Of a DNA stretch of 64,000 nt, positions 12,208 to 25,115 are shown piece after piece (the first letter of the stretch is position 1; every line of letters begins with the position of its first letter). Under the pieces are notes generated by a model that saw only the letters and a program-made list of their open reading frames with translations, made no database searches and was not told the origin of the DNA. A program made the position numbers and the translations under genes. The DNA is from Portulaca oleracea (lineage: Eukaryota; Streptophyta; Magnoliopsida; Caryophyllales; Portulacaceae): positions 13,262,841-13,326,840 of the forward strand of contig CM055889.1 in NCBI GenBank assembly GCA_029582165.1. Direction: 5' to 3'.

Positions 12208-13029
12208 TGATGTATAATGGGATCAAAGAGATCACATTACACAAAAGAGTTTAGGATCTTTAAGAGCGAAGATGAGAATCTCCCTTCTCAAAGTTCTTAA
12301 GAATAAAAAATGGGATGGAAATGAATAGAGAAGATAGAAAGAACTATGAAAGATGATTACCAAATGTATGGAAATGATGAACGAATGGATGGAGAGACGA
12401 ATGCTTTGAATGGGACGAAATGGGAATGGCGTTTGAAGCTTTCTTGGAGGATAAAGGCACGCCACCTTCAAGACTCTTCAATTCCTTCCTATCACCACCA
12501 AGGATGCCACCCTTGGATAGAAGAAGGGGATGATACACGAACTCCCTCAAGAGAACGAAACTAGCAAAGGCTAGAGAGAACACAACAACAACAAGTGTTT
12601 GATTGAATTTTGTATATTGATTGAATGATGATACAAGGCACCCTAACGGGTCTATTTATAGCAAATGAAGCCCCCTTAGGCGTGTCATATACAAGATTTG
12701 GATGCCATCTAGCTAACATCATCATATACAAATGATTACATCACAAAGAAACAAATGAACTAAGCTAGATTACATTTGATGATAACTTGCTCTATACTTG
12801 ACCAAATTTAAAGATTCTTGAACCATTGGAAAGCTCTTGGAAAGTAGATCATCTCACTCTAGGACATCTTCCATGTTAGCTTTATGATTCTTGAGATAAA
12901 GAGCAAATCATCAATCCTCCATGGTTGAAGCTATTTGGACGTGAATCAAGTGTGAGAGTTTCAAGCTCCTTTTGAATGTGGTTAAGTATTTGGCTCCCAT
13001 GATGTAGGTTTGGGACCAAATCTACATCA
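12208..13029 (-). repeat. CRM-B 3' LTR
   Basis: 822 bp; in minus orientation it begins TGATGTAG and ends TACATCA. TATA box on the minus strand at 12653-12660. The polyprotein frame enters it and stops at 12882. Confidence 0.92.
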
Positions 13030-16000
13030 TTCCCCCCTACTTGAGAAGAGTTTGTCCTCAAACTAGGAAGTTCTTCCTTATCTCCATAAAAGGGCTTAAG
13101 ATCACTCACATTAAAAGTGCAACTCCCTTCTTAGTCTTCTCCAAGTTGCAACTTATAAGCATTGTCACCAATCTTCTCCAAAACTTCATAAGGACCATCT
13201 CCCCTAGGTGCAAGCTTACCTTTCCTTTTGGTAGGGAATCTTTCCTTCTTCAAGTGAATCCAAACAAGATCTCCAGGCTCAAATACAACCTTCTTCCTTG
13301 ATTTATTCACTCTACTAGATACACTTGAGGTATACTTCTCAATTTTAGCACGAACCTCCTCATGTAGCTTCTTAATCTCTTCCACCCTTTTGTTAGCTTC
13401 AAAACTAAACTTTGTTGATGTAGAGATGGGCGTGAGATCCATAGGTTGGAGAGGGTTCCTTCCATAAACAACTTGAAAAGGTGACAACCCTGTGGCTTTA
13501 CTTGGACTTCGAGTGAAGGCAAATTCAGCATGACATAGAAGAGTATCCCACCCCTTCTTGTCTTTACTCACCAATATCCGAAGAAGAGCTCCCAAAGTGC
13601 GATTGGTTACTTCGGTGTGTCCATCCGTTTGTGGATGACATGCGGTGCTAAACTTCAATGTTGTACCAAGCTTCTTCCATAAAGTAAGCCAAAAATCCTT
13701 GCCTCTTTGTGTTCTTGGTAGACCCACGACAAAGTCTAGACTTACATCTTCCCATGGATGATGTGTAATGGGCAAAGGAGTATACAACCCTTGTGGTAAA
13801 GCGTGTGCCTTGGAAATATTGCAAGTATTACACCTCTTCACCATGTGCTCAACATCTTTAATCATGCTTGGCCAAAAGTAGTGTTCCTTCATCATAAGAT
13901 AGGTCTTCTCAATTCCAAAGTGTCCCGCCAAAGATCCACCATGGACCTCCATGATTAATAACTCTCGAATGCTACTTTTAGGGATACAAAGTTGATTCCC
14001 TTTGAAGAGAAACCCATTTTTAATGTGAAAAAGTTGATGGGGATGCTTCTTACAAAGCTCGTAAACCTCCTTGAAATCCTCATCACTTGCATACAACTCT
14101 TTAATATGTTCAAACCCAAGGAATCTTGAATCTAAAACATGGGTAAGTAAGTACCTTCTTGACAAAGCATCCACTCCTTTGTTAAGATGACCCGCTTTAT
14201 GTTTTATCACAAAATGGAATGCTTGCATATACTCCACCCGTTTGGCGTGCCTTGGATTTAACTTGTGTTGCCCTTGGATGAATTTAAGAGCCTCATGATC
14301 ACTATGTAAGATGAATTCACCACTTAGAAGATAGTGCCTCCAATGTTCAAGAGCTCTTATGATGGCATAGAACTCTTTGTCATAGGTGCTATACTTCCTC
14401 TGAGCTTCGTTCAACTTCTCACTAAAGTAAGAAATGGGGCGGCCCTCTTGGGTTAGGACGACTCCAATTCCTACTCCACTTGCATCCACCTCAACTTCAA
14501 ACACTTTATCAAAGCATGGTAAAGCAAGAATAGGTGCATGACACAATTTTTCCTTAATCACTTCAAACGCTTCATTAGCACCTCTAGTCCATGAAAACTC
14601 CTTCTCTTTCAACGATTCGGTCATAGGTGCAAGAATGGAGCTAAAATTCCTTATAAATCTTCTATAGAAAGATGCTAAACCATGAAAGCTTCGTACCTCA
14701 TGAATAGACTTTGGTGTAGGCCACTCTTGAATAGCTTTCACCTTCTCCTTGTCGACTTGTATGCCCTCTTGTGAAAGAACATATCCGAGGAACACAATCT
14801 TGGATGAGAAAAAATGGTACTTCTCCAAGTTGGCGTAGAGTTTCTCCTTCTCCAAGATGTACATGACCAACTCTAGATGCTTTACATGTTCTCTTTCACT
14901 TCTATTATATACAAGAATATCATCAAAATAAACTACTACACATTTGCCAATAAGAGGCTTCAATACATGATTCATTAAACGCATAAAAGTAGATGGTGCA
15001 TTTGTAAGGCCAAATGGCATCACAAGCCATTCATATAAGCCCTCCTTGGTCTTGAATGCCGTTTTCCACTCATCTCCTTCATGAATCCTTATTTGATGAT
15101 ATCCACTCCTCAAATCAACCTTAGAGAACACAACACTTCCATGTAGCTCATCAAGTAGATCCTCAAGGCGTGGGATTTGGAATCTATACTTGATTGTGAT
15201 CTTGTTTATGGCTCGACAATCCATACACATTCTTTGAGACCCATCTTTCTTAGGCACAAGTAGAACCGGGACAACACATGGACTCACGCTTTCATGCACC
15301 AAGCCTTTGGATAAGAGCTCATCTACTTGCCTTTGTACTTCTTGAGCTTCCTTTGGATTCATTCGATAGGCCGGTTTGTTGGGGAGCATAGAGCCCGGAA
15401 CTAGATCAATTTTGTGCTCAATTTCTCTTCTTGGAGGTATTCCCTTTGGCATCTCTTTTGGGAACAAGTGTTTGAAACGTTCCAAAAGAGGATGGAGACG
15501 TGCATGCTCAATAGTTGGGATGCTTCCTCTTCTCCCAAGTTAGCTAGAATAAGATCCTTATGCTCTTGGAATTCATGATAATCGGCCTTCATGAATGTCA
15601 CAATATTGGTTTCCTTCTCTTGTTGTTGTTGTTGGGGACGTATGATTGAAGTTGGTGAGAGAAGAGCCAAAGTGATCTTCTTTTTGTTGAGAATAAACGT
15701 GTAGGTGTTCATTCTCCCATCATGCGTGACATGCCTATCAAAAAGCCAAGGTCTCCCAAGCAAAATATGACAAGCATCCATTGGAATTACATCACACTAA
15801 ATAGAATCCTTATAGTTTTTACCAATGGAAAGACTTACAAGCACACGGTGAGCCACATGAATACCCTTCCCATGACTTAGCCATTGAATTGTGTAAGGGG
15901 ATGGGTGTGGACTAACCTCCAATTGTAGCTTATTCACCATGGTTGTAGAAGCGGCATTAGTGCAACTTCCTCCATCAATGATTAGAGAACACACCTTGCC

Positions 16001-17173
16001 TTGAATGGTACACCTTGTATGAAAGATGTTCTCCCTTTGTTCTAACTCGTTTGGGACACAAGCAACACTTAAGGCCCTTCTTACTACTAGCATTTCACCT
16101 TCATCGGCCTCCTCTACTTCCTCTTCCTCATTCACGTCAACTCCTTCTTCTTCTTCATGTTCATTTTCATGATACTCCGGTTCTACATACAAAGCAATTT
16201 GATATTCCACCAAAGATACTACCCTTTTGTTAGGACACTCCGAAGCATAATGTCCTAGGCCTTGACAACGAAAACACCTTCTTGGGGCTAGGGGTTTTGG
16301 GTCTTGGACGTGGGGTTTGGGGATGGATGGGGGTTGATTTTGTGGTGCTCTTGTGTTTGGTTGTTTTGTGGGGAATGTGGATTTTTGTGGTGGAATGTAG
16401 GGGCGTGTGTTTTGAGGGGGTTTATATGTGGTTTGGTACTTGGTCACGTTTTCTTTTCCTCTTTCCTTCCTTTGCCTTTCTACTTTTAAGGCCAAAGAAC
16501 TTAATTCGTCCAAAGATTGGTAAGGATGTAATTCAACAATGTTACGAATCCAATCATTTAGACCATATAGAAAACGTACCAAGGTTTGAGGCTCATCTTC
16601 TTGGAGATCACAACGCCAAAGGATATGCTCGAATTCCTTTGTGTACTCCTTAACACTTTTGCTCCCTTGGACCAAACGTTGCAATTTATAATAGTTATCT
16701 TGGAGATAACTTGGTGGTAGGAACTTTTCTTGCAACTTCTTCTTCATTTTGATCCACGCTTTGATCTTGTCCTTCCCTTGTGTTTGCCTCTTCTTTTGCA
16801 AGTTAGTCCACCAAATGGACGCATGTTTTCGCAACTTAAGGGCCACATATTTCACCTTCTTTTCGTCATGGACTTCCTTAAGATCAAAAACACGTTCAAC
16901 AGTTTGCATCCAATCTAGAAAGTTTTCAGGATCAAAATTACTGTCAAATTCGGGGATCTCCACTTTGAAGTCAACACGCTCCTCTCTTGGGGGACGTCTT
17001 TGTGGCACCTCTTCATCACTTTCATTAGTCTCACTATCTCCACGGTTCACCCTATGTTGTAGATGCATGTATCTCTTTAGTTGATCGTTGAGATAGGTGA
17101 TTCTTTTCTTCAATGCTTCAACATCTTCCTTAGGTTCCATAGGAGAGGGTGTGAGATTGCTTGGACCTTCCAT
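12882..17173 (-). pseudogene. Gag-pol polyprotein of CRM-B, disrupted, with an integrase deletion
   Basis: Gag starts at 17173 (MEGPSNLTPSPMEPK). A zinc knuckle (CFRCQGLGHYASEC) and protease motif follow before a TAG at 15797-15799 where CRM-A has TGG. Reading continues from about 15781 to about 15525, then shifts frame. A long open stretch 15485-13131 holds RT (YFDDILVYN), RNase H and integrase. Inside the integrase, 56 residues present in CRM-A are missing without a frameshift, between GKD and FWLTLWKK, which removes the second catalytic Asp (the VSDRDSKF motif). A TAA near 13131 replaces a Tyr codon. The final segment continues to 12882 inside the LTR. The copy is defective for integration. 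Confidence 0.9.
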
Positions 17174-17411
17174 TTTGAACAATCTTGGTGCCAAAGATTG
17201 TAGGAAACTCACGGCGAGGCTTGGGGGGTGAAGGACGAGAGATGATTGTGTTTTGGGTGAAATTGTGTTTTGGATATGGGGGTTCTTTGTGGGGCTATGG
17301 GGTTCTTTTTGTGGAGCTATGGTAGGCGTGAGATGGGGGATGGGAGGGGATAGATTTGTGATGGAAAGATTGCAAAAAGATGGTTCAAGAACTAAGAGAA
17401 TCAACTCCTAA

Positions 17412-17423
17412 GCTCTGATACCA
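17412..17423 (-). promoter_or_regulatory. Primer-binding site of CRM-B (tRNA-iMet type)
   Basis: Minus-strand TGGTATCAGAGC, 4 bp inside the 5' LTR, identical to the site in CRM-A. Confidence 0.92.
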
Positions 17424-17427
17424 ATTT

Positions 17428-18250
17428 TGATGTATAATGGGATCAAAGAGATCACATTACACAAAAGAGTTTAGGATCTTTAAGAGCGAAGATGAGAATC
17501 TCCCTTCTCAAAGTTCTTAAGAATAAAAAATGGGATGGAAATGAATAGAGAAGATAGAAAGAACTATGAAAGATGATTACCAAATGTATGGAAATGATGA
17601 ACGAATGGATGGAGAGACGAATGCTTTGAATGGGACGAAATGGGAATGGCGTTTGAAGCTTTCTTGGAAGATAAAGGCACACCACCTTCAAGACTCTTCA
17701 ATTCCTTCCTATCACCACCAAGGATGCCACCCTTGGATAGAAGAAGGGGATGATACACGAACTCCCTCAAGAGAACGAAACTAGCAAAGGCTAGAGAGAA
17801 CACAACAACAACAAGTGTTTGATTGAATTTTGTATATTGATTGAATGATGATACAAGACACCCTAAGGGGTCTAATTTATAGCAAATGAAGCCCCCTTAG
17901 GCGTGTCATATACAAGATTTGGATGCCATCTAGCTTACATCATCCTATACAAATGATTACATCATAAAGAAACAAATGAACTAATCTAGATTACATTTGA
18001 TGATAACTTGCTCTATACTTGACCAAATCTAAAGATTCTTGAACCATTGGAAAGCTCTTGGAAAGTAGACCATCTCACTCTTGGACATCTTCCATGTTAG
18101 CTTTATGATTCTTGAGATAAAGAGCAAATCATCAATCCTCCATGGTTGAAGCTATTTGGACGTGAATCAAGTGTGAGAGTTTCAAGCTCCTTTTGAATGT
18201 AGTTAAGTATTTGGCTCCCATGATGTAGGTTTGGGACCAAATCTACATCA
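17428..18250 (-). repeat. CRM-B 5' LTR
   Basis: 823 bp. It differs from its partner by about a dozen substitutions and one inserted base that falls in the TATA region (TATAAATTAGA at 17873-17882 on the minus strand instead of TATAAATAGA). Confidence 0.92.
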
Positions 18251-18633
18251 CCAAGGGATTAGTCAATGGATAATAATGGGTGATTATTGATTGATTTCTC
18301 AGTCAATAGCTATTCCCAAAAACATTCCATTCAAAACAATCCGAAGCTGAAATCATGGGATTTCACAATTAATGTTGACTGGCCTCCAACACGGTCCGCG
18401 ATGAACCACCACGGTCCGTGTTGACCTCAACACGGTCCGTGTTGGAACACCATTGTCTGTGTTGGACCAGCGCATGAAAATCCTGCTCTCTGGACCCCAA
18501 CACGGGTCGTGTCATACCAGAAATGATCCGTGATGATTCAATCTTGCATGTTATGCTTCCCGTTGACCTCCCGGTCAACCTTATGCTTATTGATTATACT
18601 TTTATGCCCCTTAACTCTTGAAATACTACAACA

Positions 18634-21600
18634 ATCCCCCGTTATTTCAAGAGTTTCACTTGAAATAGCCCGGGATTCCCTATTGGGTAGAATTACCCCT
18701 GCTATAGATGACACCTTCTAGAAAACTTAAACACCCGAGAAATCAAGGAGTTGTTATGCGTCATGAAAGTGCCTTTCGACTTGAACTTTCACTTAGTGTA
18801 AATAATTTCAATTAGTTTGAATGTACAAGTAGACAAGTCTTTGAACTTTACATTCTTATTTAAATAATTGGATACATATCACACATACAACCCAAAACCT
18901 TGCTTATACCCTTTGCGAAGACAATCAAGCCCAGCCCTAGGCTATCCGAAGCGGCCCACTTCACGTCCTCGCATAGGCAGACTTTAACGCTCCCGTAATA
19001 GAGCTCCCCATCTCAAAGATCCAAAGTCTGTTAATGAGTCATAGACTCAAGCCTCCTGAACATTATGGTCCTTGAGCATCACTTGACCTTGGGATGAGTC
19101 ATAGAATTGATGCTCCAATTGTCCTACAGCGTTGTCGACCATTGAACTCAAGACTTGACCACATATGTCAAGTGTGAGTTGGAGCTCCGTTGTTTGACAA
19201 TGTATGAGTGGGCTTTACTCCTATCCCGATTGATCATAATACTTTTGAACGCCTCTTTAACTAAGATCACTAGATAAATACATATCTTTCCATGACCTTA
19301 CTTATCATGATCATATCTTAAACTTAACATATTTTCCCTTCATCATAGTTGTGATTACACCACCACACTATAGGGTTAGAAATATTTTACCACTTATCAT
19401 AATAAGACTAAACCATCACATTATAGACTTTGATAACTTTTAAATATTGTCTTTATATGAGTTTATATTGAACTTACAAACCAAATGCTTTTATAGGCGA
19501 CAAGCCTTTGCACTATGCATTCTTTTGTGATGCTTACAAGAACTCATGAACTCAAAAACTTGATTATGACATTATCCAAGTAGCATGGATAATCTTCGCA
19601 ATCCTTACAAAGACATCTTAATAACCTAACTATAACTTTGTCCAAGAAGTTGGACTACTTGTATAGTTACATTGAAATGCATGCTTACAATATCAAAATT
19701 TCTTTTGATTTTCCGCATTCTTTTCCTTGTCACTATGTCTTTATCCAAGCACATTGGATTACATAGCCACTACTTATACGTTAGAACAACCTTATAAATC
19801 AAATTAACATTTGATTTTCCACGTTCTTTGCATAACTATATCCAAATAACTTTTGGATTTCAAAGTTATAACTTTATCGCCTTAGAACTTTCTAAATCAA
19901 ACTAGCATTTGTTTTTTCATGTTCTTTGAATAACTATATCCAGTAACTTTGGATTTCATAGTTATGGCATTTGTACAAATCAAAATGGTATTTGATTTCC
20001 ATGGAAGAAGCCTCTTCCAACTTAAACTTGAACAAACACTTACACTTAAGTTTCATGGAAATTAGATTACATCTTATGTGTAACTTAAAACATTATACTT
20101 TCAACCATTTGCTACAAAACTTGAATACCATATGTAATGAAACTATTACATATCTTAACATTGGCTAGGTGAGGATGAACCTGTATGATCTTGAATGATT
20201 ATCTTATAGTTATATGACCTTTCCTTATATGATGAGACATCATTCTAACATGATTAGATCCACTTATTAAACTGTGAAACTCATAATCATTCGTCCCATA
20301 TGCCAATCTTACTCATAATCATAATCCATAAATCGCTTAAAGATGGATCAAACAAATGTACATAAGAGCCACATACATTTTCCTTTGTAGCAAACTTGAT
20401 TGAATCCTACACATCAAACATGCAAACTTTAATTAATAGACTATTAGCAAATGAAGCAATGATCATCCAATTTTGTAACACATGAACTTAGGTAAACATC
20501 ATGCGTTCAAAATATATGATCATAACATAGTCCAACATGCATACATTATGCAACTTATCTTATAGTAGAGACATACTACTTACATTCATGCATAATGAAC
20601 ACTTATAATTTCATAAAATGGTGGTAAAACCAATTACATGTATTCAACTTAAACACATGAATACATTGAATCATGATTATTTACATCTTACATAACCATA
20701 TACTTAGCAAGCCTTAACCATATGCTTCAATATGTAAGTCGCATATATTAGCATACAAACCATACAAAGTATGAACTGTGAACCTTCTCATAAACATTTA
20801 CTTGTCTCATGAAGAAACATTACAAAATAAACTCTTAGCAAGAAAATCATCTTGATAAGAACAAGATCATTGAACATGAGAAGCTTGTACTTATGAATAA
20901 ATTTGTGTTTATGTTACTTATGAAACACCCATAACCATTATGCTTATAATAATCACATAAATCGACATTATTTCTTATTAGGCTTCGCTAAACTTATTGA
21001 AACATTCTTATGCGTGAAAAACTTTAATTACTACCATGACAAACAAGAAATATACATTTCTACTTGTACTCATATGAACAAAATACCCTATTCATATCTT
21101 AAAGATAGGAAAAACATGCCATGGTCAACTTATTCACAATCATATGAATTTACTTGATCTCATACTTTAAGCAAAGTTAACACAAGTACTTAATTATCAT
21201 CATATGATTACTCTTGAACTTGGCATGCCTCAAACATAAATAAAAAGGTCTATATAACATGATTGATTGGTAATTTGACATGCATACTAGCATACTTGAA
21301 ACTTAGATTAATCAAGACATTTTATCAAGGCAAACTTGCATAAGTGCTAATCGAAATATATAACAACATATATATTTGAACAACTTATAATGATGAATAT
21401 TTGTCAAACACTTGTGAACACATGATTGTCAAAACATTAGACATGAACTCACATTTGACAATCAACTTGAGCTTAAACTTGACAGAAGCATGCAAAGAAT
21501 TAACATCATATAAACATTCATATAAATCTTCTTTGCATAACCAACTGATTAGGAACTAGTCATATGAATTCATCTTGAAATAAATTACAATGAATCCATA

Positions 21601-23081
21601 TTCTTACAACTTATAAATTTCCATGTCAAACTCATACATATCATGAACACTTACACCTTATTCCTATTATGTATGCTTAACAAACATGAACCAAATAAGA
21701 CAACACAAGTACATATATGTCTCAAAATCATATATACTAATGAAACAAGAACTTTCATGGATGAACATTGTCTTAACTCAAGCATGCTTATATCTCTAGC
21801 GGAGAATGACATTAGTCATGTGCATAAACTTAAACATGTGAATCATATGACAAATATACTTGTACATGAACATATATGACTACTTAAAATATACACATGC
21901 TTGTCATTTCATCAATTAACAACATAATAAACCCATGTACTCAAAATATAAATAATCATGATAAACAAACTAAACAATTATCATGCTTTATATTCAACAA
22001 GACAACTCATATATGATTAATACATATATGTACTTAACCATGAAAAAACATGCCATAAAACACTACTAAAAATATGTGTATTACCAACCACTTTTTTCCA
22101 ACCAATTTAAAATGGTTGGAAAAACCAACTATTTTAGCAACCATTTGATATTCCAACTATTTTTAAAAAATTTAGTGGGAAAAATGGTTGGAAATTCCAA
22201 CCAATTTCGCTAAAATTGGTTGGAAAATTTTCCTACCATCCTTTTTCATACTATTTGAAATTGATTGGAAAAATGGTTAGTAATCCAACCAATTTTTCAA
22301 CCATCTTCAAATAGTAGGAAAAAGGGTGGTAGGAAAATTTTCCAACCATTTTAGCAAAATTGGTTGGAATTTCCAACCATTTTTCCCACAAAATTTTTTG
22401 GAAAATAGTTGGAATATTAAATAGTTGCTAAAATGGTTGGTTTTTCCAACCATTTTAAATTGGTTGGAAAAAGTTGTGGGTAATACACATATTTTTAGTA
22501 GTGAAACTTATAAACTCACTTAACATGGCACTTTGTGATTTACTTGATACTAATAAAATCACACTTAAAGGACTTTGGCAATAGGAATAATGGCAAAGCA
22601 AAACGTGTACTCACAAACACCTTAACACACCACTTTCTTGAAAACATGTAAATTGTGACTTAACAAGGTGTATAAATAAACCTTAAATCTCAACATGTTT
22701 TTAACTAACCCTTTAAATTAAATTAATCCAATTTCAATCAAAGAAGAACTATGTCATTCAAAATCATACAAAAGCCAACTTAATTAAAATAAGTAATTTA
22801 TCTCGATGAAGGCAATCTCATCATACTCCTTGAATTTCTTGAGTATGAACATCAATCACTATTGCCACTACCGATCAATAATCTAACTACATCAATCAAA
22901 TGAATCACAATTGATTAATAATCTTGATAATTAAAATAATAAACTTGAATAAACAAAAACTTGTATAAAGCAACATAAACTTATCTCTTCTAACTCCATA
23001 GCTTCTTGATCTTGTTCCATCCCTCAAATTGTCCGTATGATCCTCAACTCGATCATCCATGGTGATAATAAATCTTAAGAT
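18634..23081 (-). other. LARD-1 interior: about 4.0 kb of AT-rich non-coding sequence around a MITE
   Basis: No open reading frame with recognisable gag, protease, RT or integrase. The sequence is rich in short words such as catatga, acttatg and catatatg. The last stretch, read on the minus strand from 23081, carries a short ATG-initiated frame (MDDRVEDHT) 25 bp inside the LTR. The same sequence in LARD-2 begins MDDRAEDHT but an indel changes the frame afterwards, so conservation is at DNA rather than protein level. A GC-richer block at 18880-19210 is unidentified. Confidence 0.6.
22061..22503. mobile_element. CACTA-type foldback MITE, 443 bp
   Basis: The element starts CACTACTAAAAATATGTGTA and ends with the reverse complement of the same word, giving a near-perfect inverted repeat along its whole length (two arms of about 220 bp). 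A 3-bp duplication AAA flanks it. The LARD-2 copy lacks it at the matching place (about 32445), which proves insertion. The arms are built from repeats of the word aaccattttt or ggttggaaa. A transcript through it would fold into one long hairpin. Confidence 0.93.
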
Positions 23082-25115
23082 TGTTGGAAAAACAAAGGAA
23101 ATAAAGCAGTCACACACAAGATGAGACTCACAAGAGTGTTGATGTAGTTCAACACCTTAAGAGTGTGTTGAAGCTCTCTAGAAGAAGGAGAAGGAGATTG
23201 AGATTGTGGTGTTTGAATGAACACAAACACTCATGATAAGCGTATTTTATATATATGTGATCTTGAGTTATTTAGAGTTAATTTGAGTGATTATTGATAT
23301 GAATGTATTATTTTTATACTCGAATTCTCTATTTTATGTTTGGTTGGAGTTTGGTATAGTTTTGTAGGAAATTGGTGTTAAAGTGAAGAAATCAAGCTTA
23401 AAATCAAGTGTATGGAGTCCAAGAGGATCACATTCAAAGAATAAATCTACCCCAAGGCCCAAACTTAGGCCCAAGAAGATATTGGATGCGCCTGATATCA
23501 ACACGGGTGAGAAAAGACCCAAAACGACCCGTTTCAGCCTCCAGAAGGTCCAGAAAATGGTTCCAGTGACCAACACGGTACGTGTCACTTCAACACGACC
23601 CGTGTTGAAGGTAGTACGGTCCGTGTTGACCTGGGATCACCCGTGTTGGCCCTGTTTAATGCAAAAATGGCGTTTCAGTTGCTCTTAATGCTATATAATT
23701 GATGTATCCGGCTGTTTTTGCTGTCATTCATTCCATTCATCATCATTCTCATTATCATATTCATCCATCCTTTCATCCATATTCCCATCCACATTCATCC
23801 ATTGTGAAGATAGAGAGATTGGTTGAGTTTTGGAAGATCGGTTCTCAAGAATTGGAGAGAAGTGGAGGAGCAAAAGTCCCCGCGGATCAACAATGAAGCA
23901 AGGATTGAAATCCAACTCGGTTTATTCCTCTTTCTTTAGATTTCCATGCATTTTAGAATAGATTTTCATATGTTTTATTATTCGAACATGAGTAGTGAGT
24001 AGTTTCATAAGTTTAGGGGATAAACCCTTATTAGTTTCTCTTATGAATTGAGTTTTGTTGGATTGAACAAGTTTGTTTATCTAGTTTGAGTGCATTTTAT
24101 TTATCCTTTGATTATGTATGTCATTGCTTTTGTTTGCGCAGCATTAGCATGGTTATAGATTGTTGAGTGAAGGACCGAACGGAGAAATTTGATAATTGGA
24201 ACCCTTAGGATTAAACTAGTATATGAAGTGAACTAGAGATAGAAGACTTTGTAACTAGGGGTCATTGGATAATTTGATATTTAACTTGGATAAAATTGAC
24301 ACAATAAAGAGTCCAATAGATCAATTTTACTAAGCAATCTGTTTCATTGCCAAAAGCTCGCTACGGAGTACATTAATGCGATTATCGACCCTAAAATGTA
24401 CCAAATTAGTGACATACATGTTCAATCCACTTGTTTAATTCATAGAGTTACGTAGGTTTTATCCCCTGAACGTCTTTCTCATATTGATTTTATCTTGTGA
24501 TTTGTGTGAATATTTGTTTGTTTTGACCTTTTTAGTGATTAGAAATAAGATTAGTTATTCTCAATCTAAAACCCGACCGATTTAGCAATCACCTAGAATG
24601 CTAGTTTGGTGCGTAGTTAGTAAAGTCCCTGTGGGATCGACCTTGATACTTGCTACACGTACACCCGTGCACTTGCGGCGTATCAACTCACTATTTATAG
24701 GGCTAGAGGAGTAGTTAACTTTGATCATCATTTCCATAGCAAGGGGCATTATCCAAGGGATTAGTCAATTGATAATAATGGGTGATTATTGACTAATTTC
24801 TCAGTCAATAGCTATCCCCAAAAACACTCCATTCAAAACAATCTGAAGCAAAAATCGTGGGGTTTCACAATTAATGCTGACTGGCCTCCAATACGGTCCG
24901 TGGTGAACTACCACGGTTCGTGTTGACCTCAACACGGTCCATGTTGGACCAGTGCAGGAAAATCCTGCTCTTTGGACCCCAACACGGGCCTTGTCATACC
25001 AGACACGATCCGTGTTGATTCCATCTTGCATGTTATGCTTCCCATTGACCTCTCGGTCAACCTTACACTTATTGATTATACTTTTATGCCCTTTAACTCT
25101 TGAAATACTCCAACA
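23082..25115 (-). repeat. LARD-1 5' LTR (right), split by a solo LTR and carrying an internal deletion
   Basis: 23082-23233 joined to 24691-25115, about 577 bp without the insert. Compared with the left LTR and with LARD-2 it lacks about 130-150 bp near 23122, between acaagat and gactcacaag. The palindromic word array is at about 24890-25020. Confidence 0.85.
23234..24685 (+). mobile_element. Solo LTR of an unidentified Ty3/gypsy-type element, 1452 bp
   Basis: It starts TGATAAGCG and ends CTTGCGGCGTATCA, with a perfect 5-bp duplication ACTCA at 23229-23233 and 24686-24690. The empty site (cactcactatttatag) is present in the left LARD-1 LTR. There is no internal domain or second LTR, so it is a solo LTR left by recombination. 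The 3' end wording (gtgggatcgacc...cgtgcacttgcgg) is typical of long plant gypsy LTRs, possibly Athila or Tat. A TATA-like TATATAA lies near 23692, downstream of an array of ACACGG/CCGTGT words at 23498-23655. Confidence 0.88.

Larger units (their letters stand above)
12208..18250 (-). mobile_element. CRM-like Ty3/gypsy retrotransposon, copy B, inserted in a LARD-1 LTR
   Basis: LTRs at 12208-13029 and 17428-18250 (822 and 823 bp), target duplication CCAAG at 12203-12207 and 18251-18255, primer-binding site (gctctgatacca on the plus strand) at 17412-17423, and a purine tract at about 13030-13036. Removing the element and one CCAAG restores the uninterrupted LARD LTR seen at 24690-24760. Its gag-pol protein is very close to CRM-A, while the LTRs are only partly similar. 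I saw roughly 13 differences between its two LTRs, so it is older than CRM-A. Confidence 0.93.
11863..18633 (-). repeat. LARD-1 3' LTR (left), split by CRM-B
   Basis: The LTR is 11863-12207 joined to 18256-18633, about 723 bp once CRM-B and one CCAAG duplicate are removed. A TATAAATA box lies on the minus strand near 12145-12152. The U3 side (18380-18540) holds an array of palindromic CACGGTCCGTG-type words. It matches the LTR at 31145-31871 over its whole length. Confidence 0.85.
11863..25115 (-). mobile_element. LARD-like non-autonomous LTR retrotransposon, copy 1, with three nested insertions
   Basis: Two related LTRs (left 11863-18633 interrupted by CRM-B; right 23082-25115 interrupted by a solo LTR) flank an AT-rich interior of about 4.4 kb with no gag or pol motif. 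LTRs begin TGTTGGA or TGTTGTA and end CCAACA. Target duplication is CTGAG at 11858-11862 versus TTGAG at 25116-25120 (one mismatch). A purine tract next to the left LTR on the minus strand (AACGGGGGAT) orients the element as minus. No canonical primer-binding site was recognised next to the right LTR. A large interior without coding domains fits the LARD (large retrotransposon derivative) class. A second copy in opposite orientation starts at 31145. Confidence 0.8.

Noticed and set aside
12346..12564. Matching small ORFs in both CRM-B LTRs (12344-12583 and 17564-17803) and in CRM-A LTRs (5996-6205 and 11378-11587)
   Set aside because: They recur only because the LTRs are duplicated. No independent sign of coding was found.
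22905..23117. Short MDDRVEDHT frame at the LARD interior start as a possible gag
   Set aside because: The second copy loses the frame through indels soon after the start, and the sequence is conserved at DNA level outside the frame as well, so coding is not supported.
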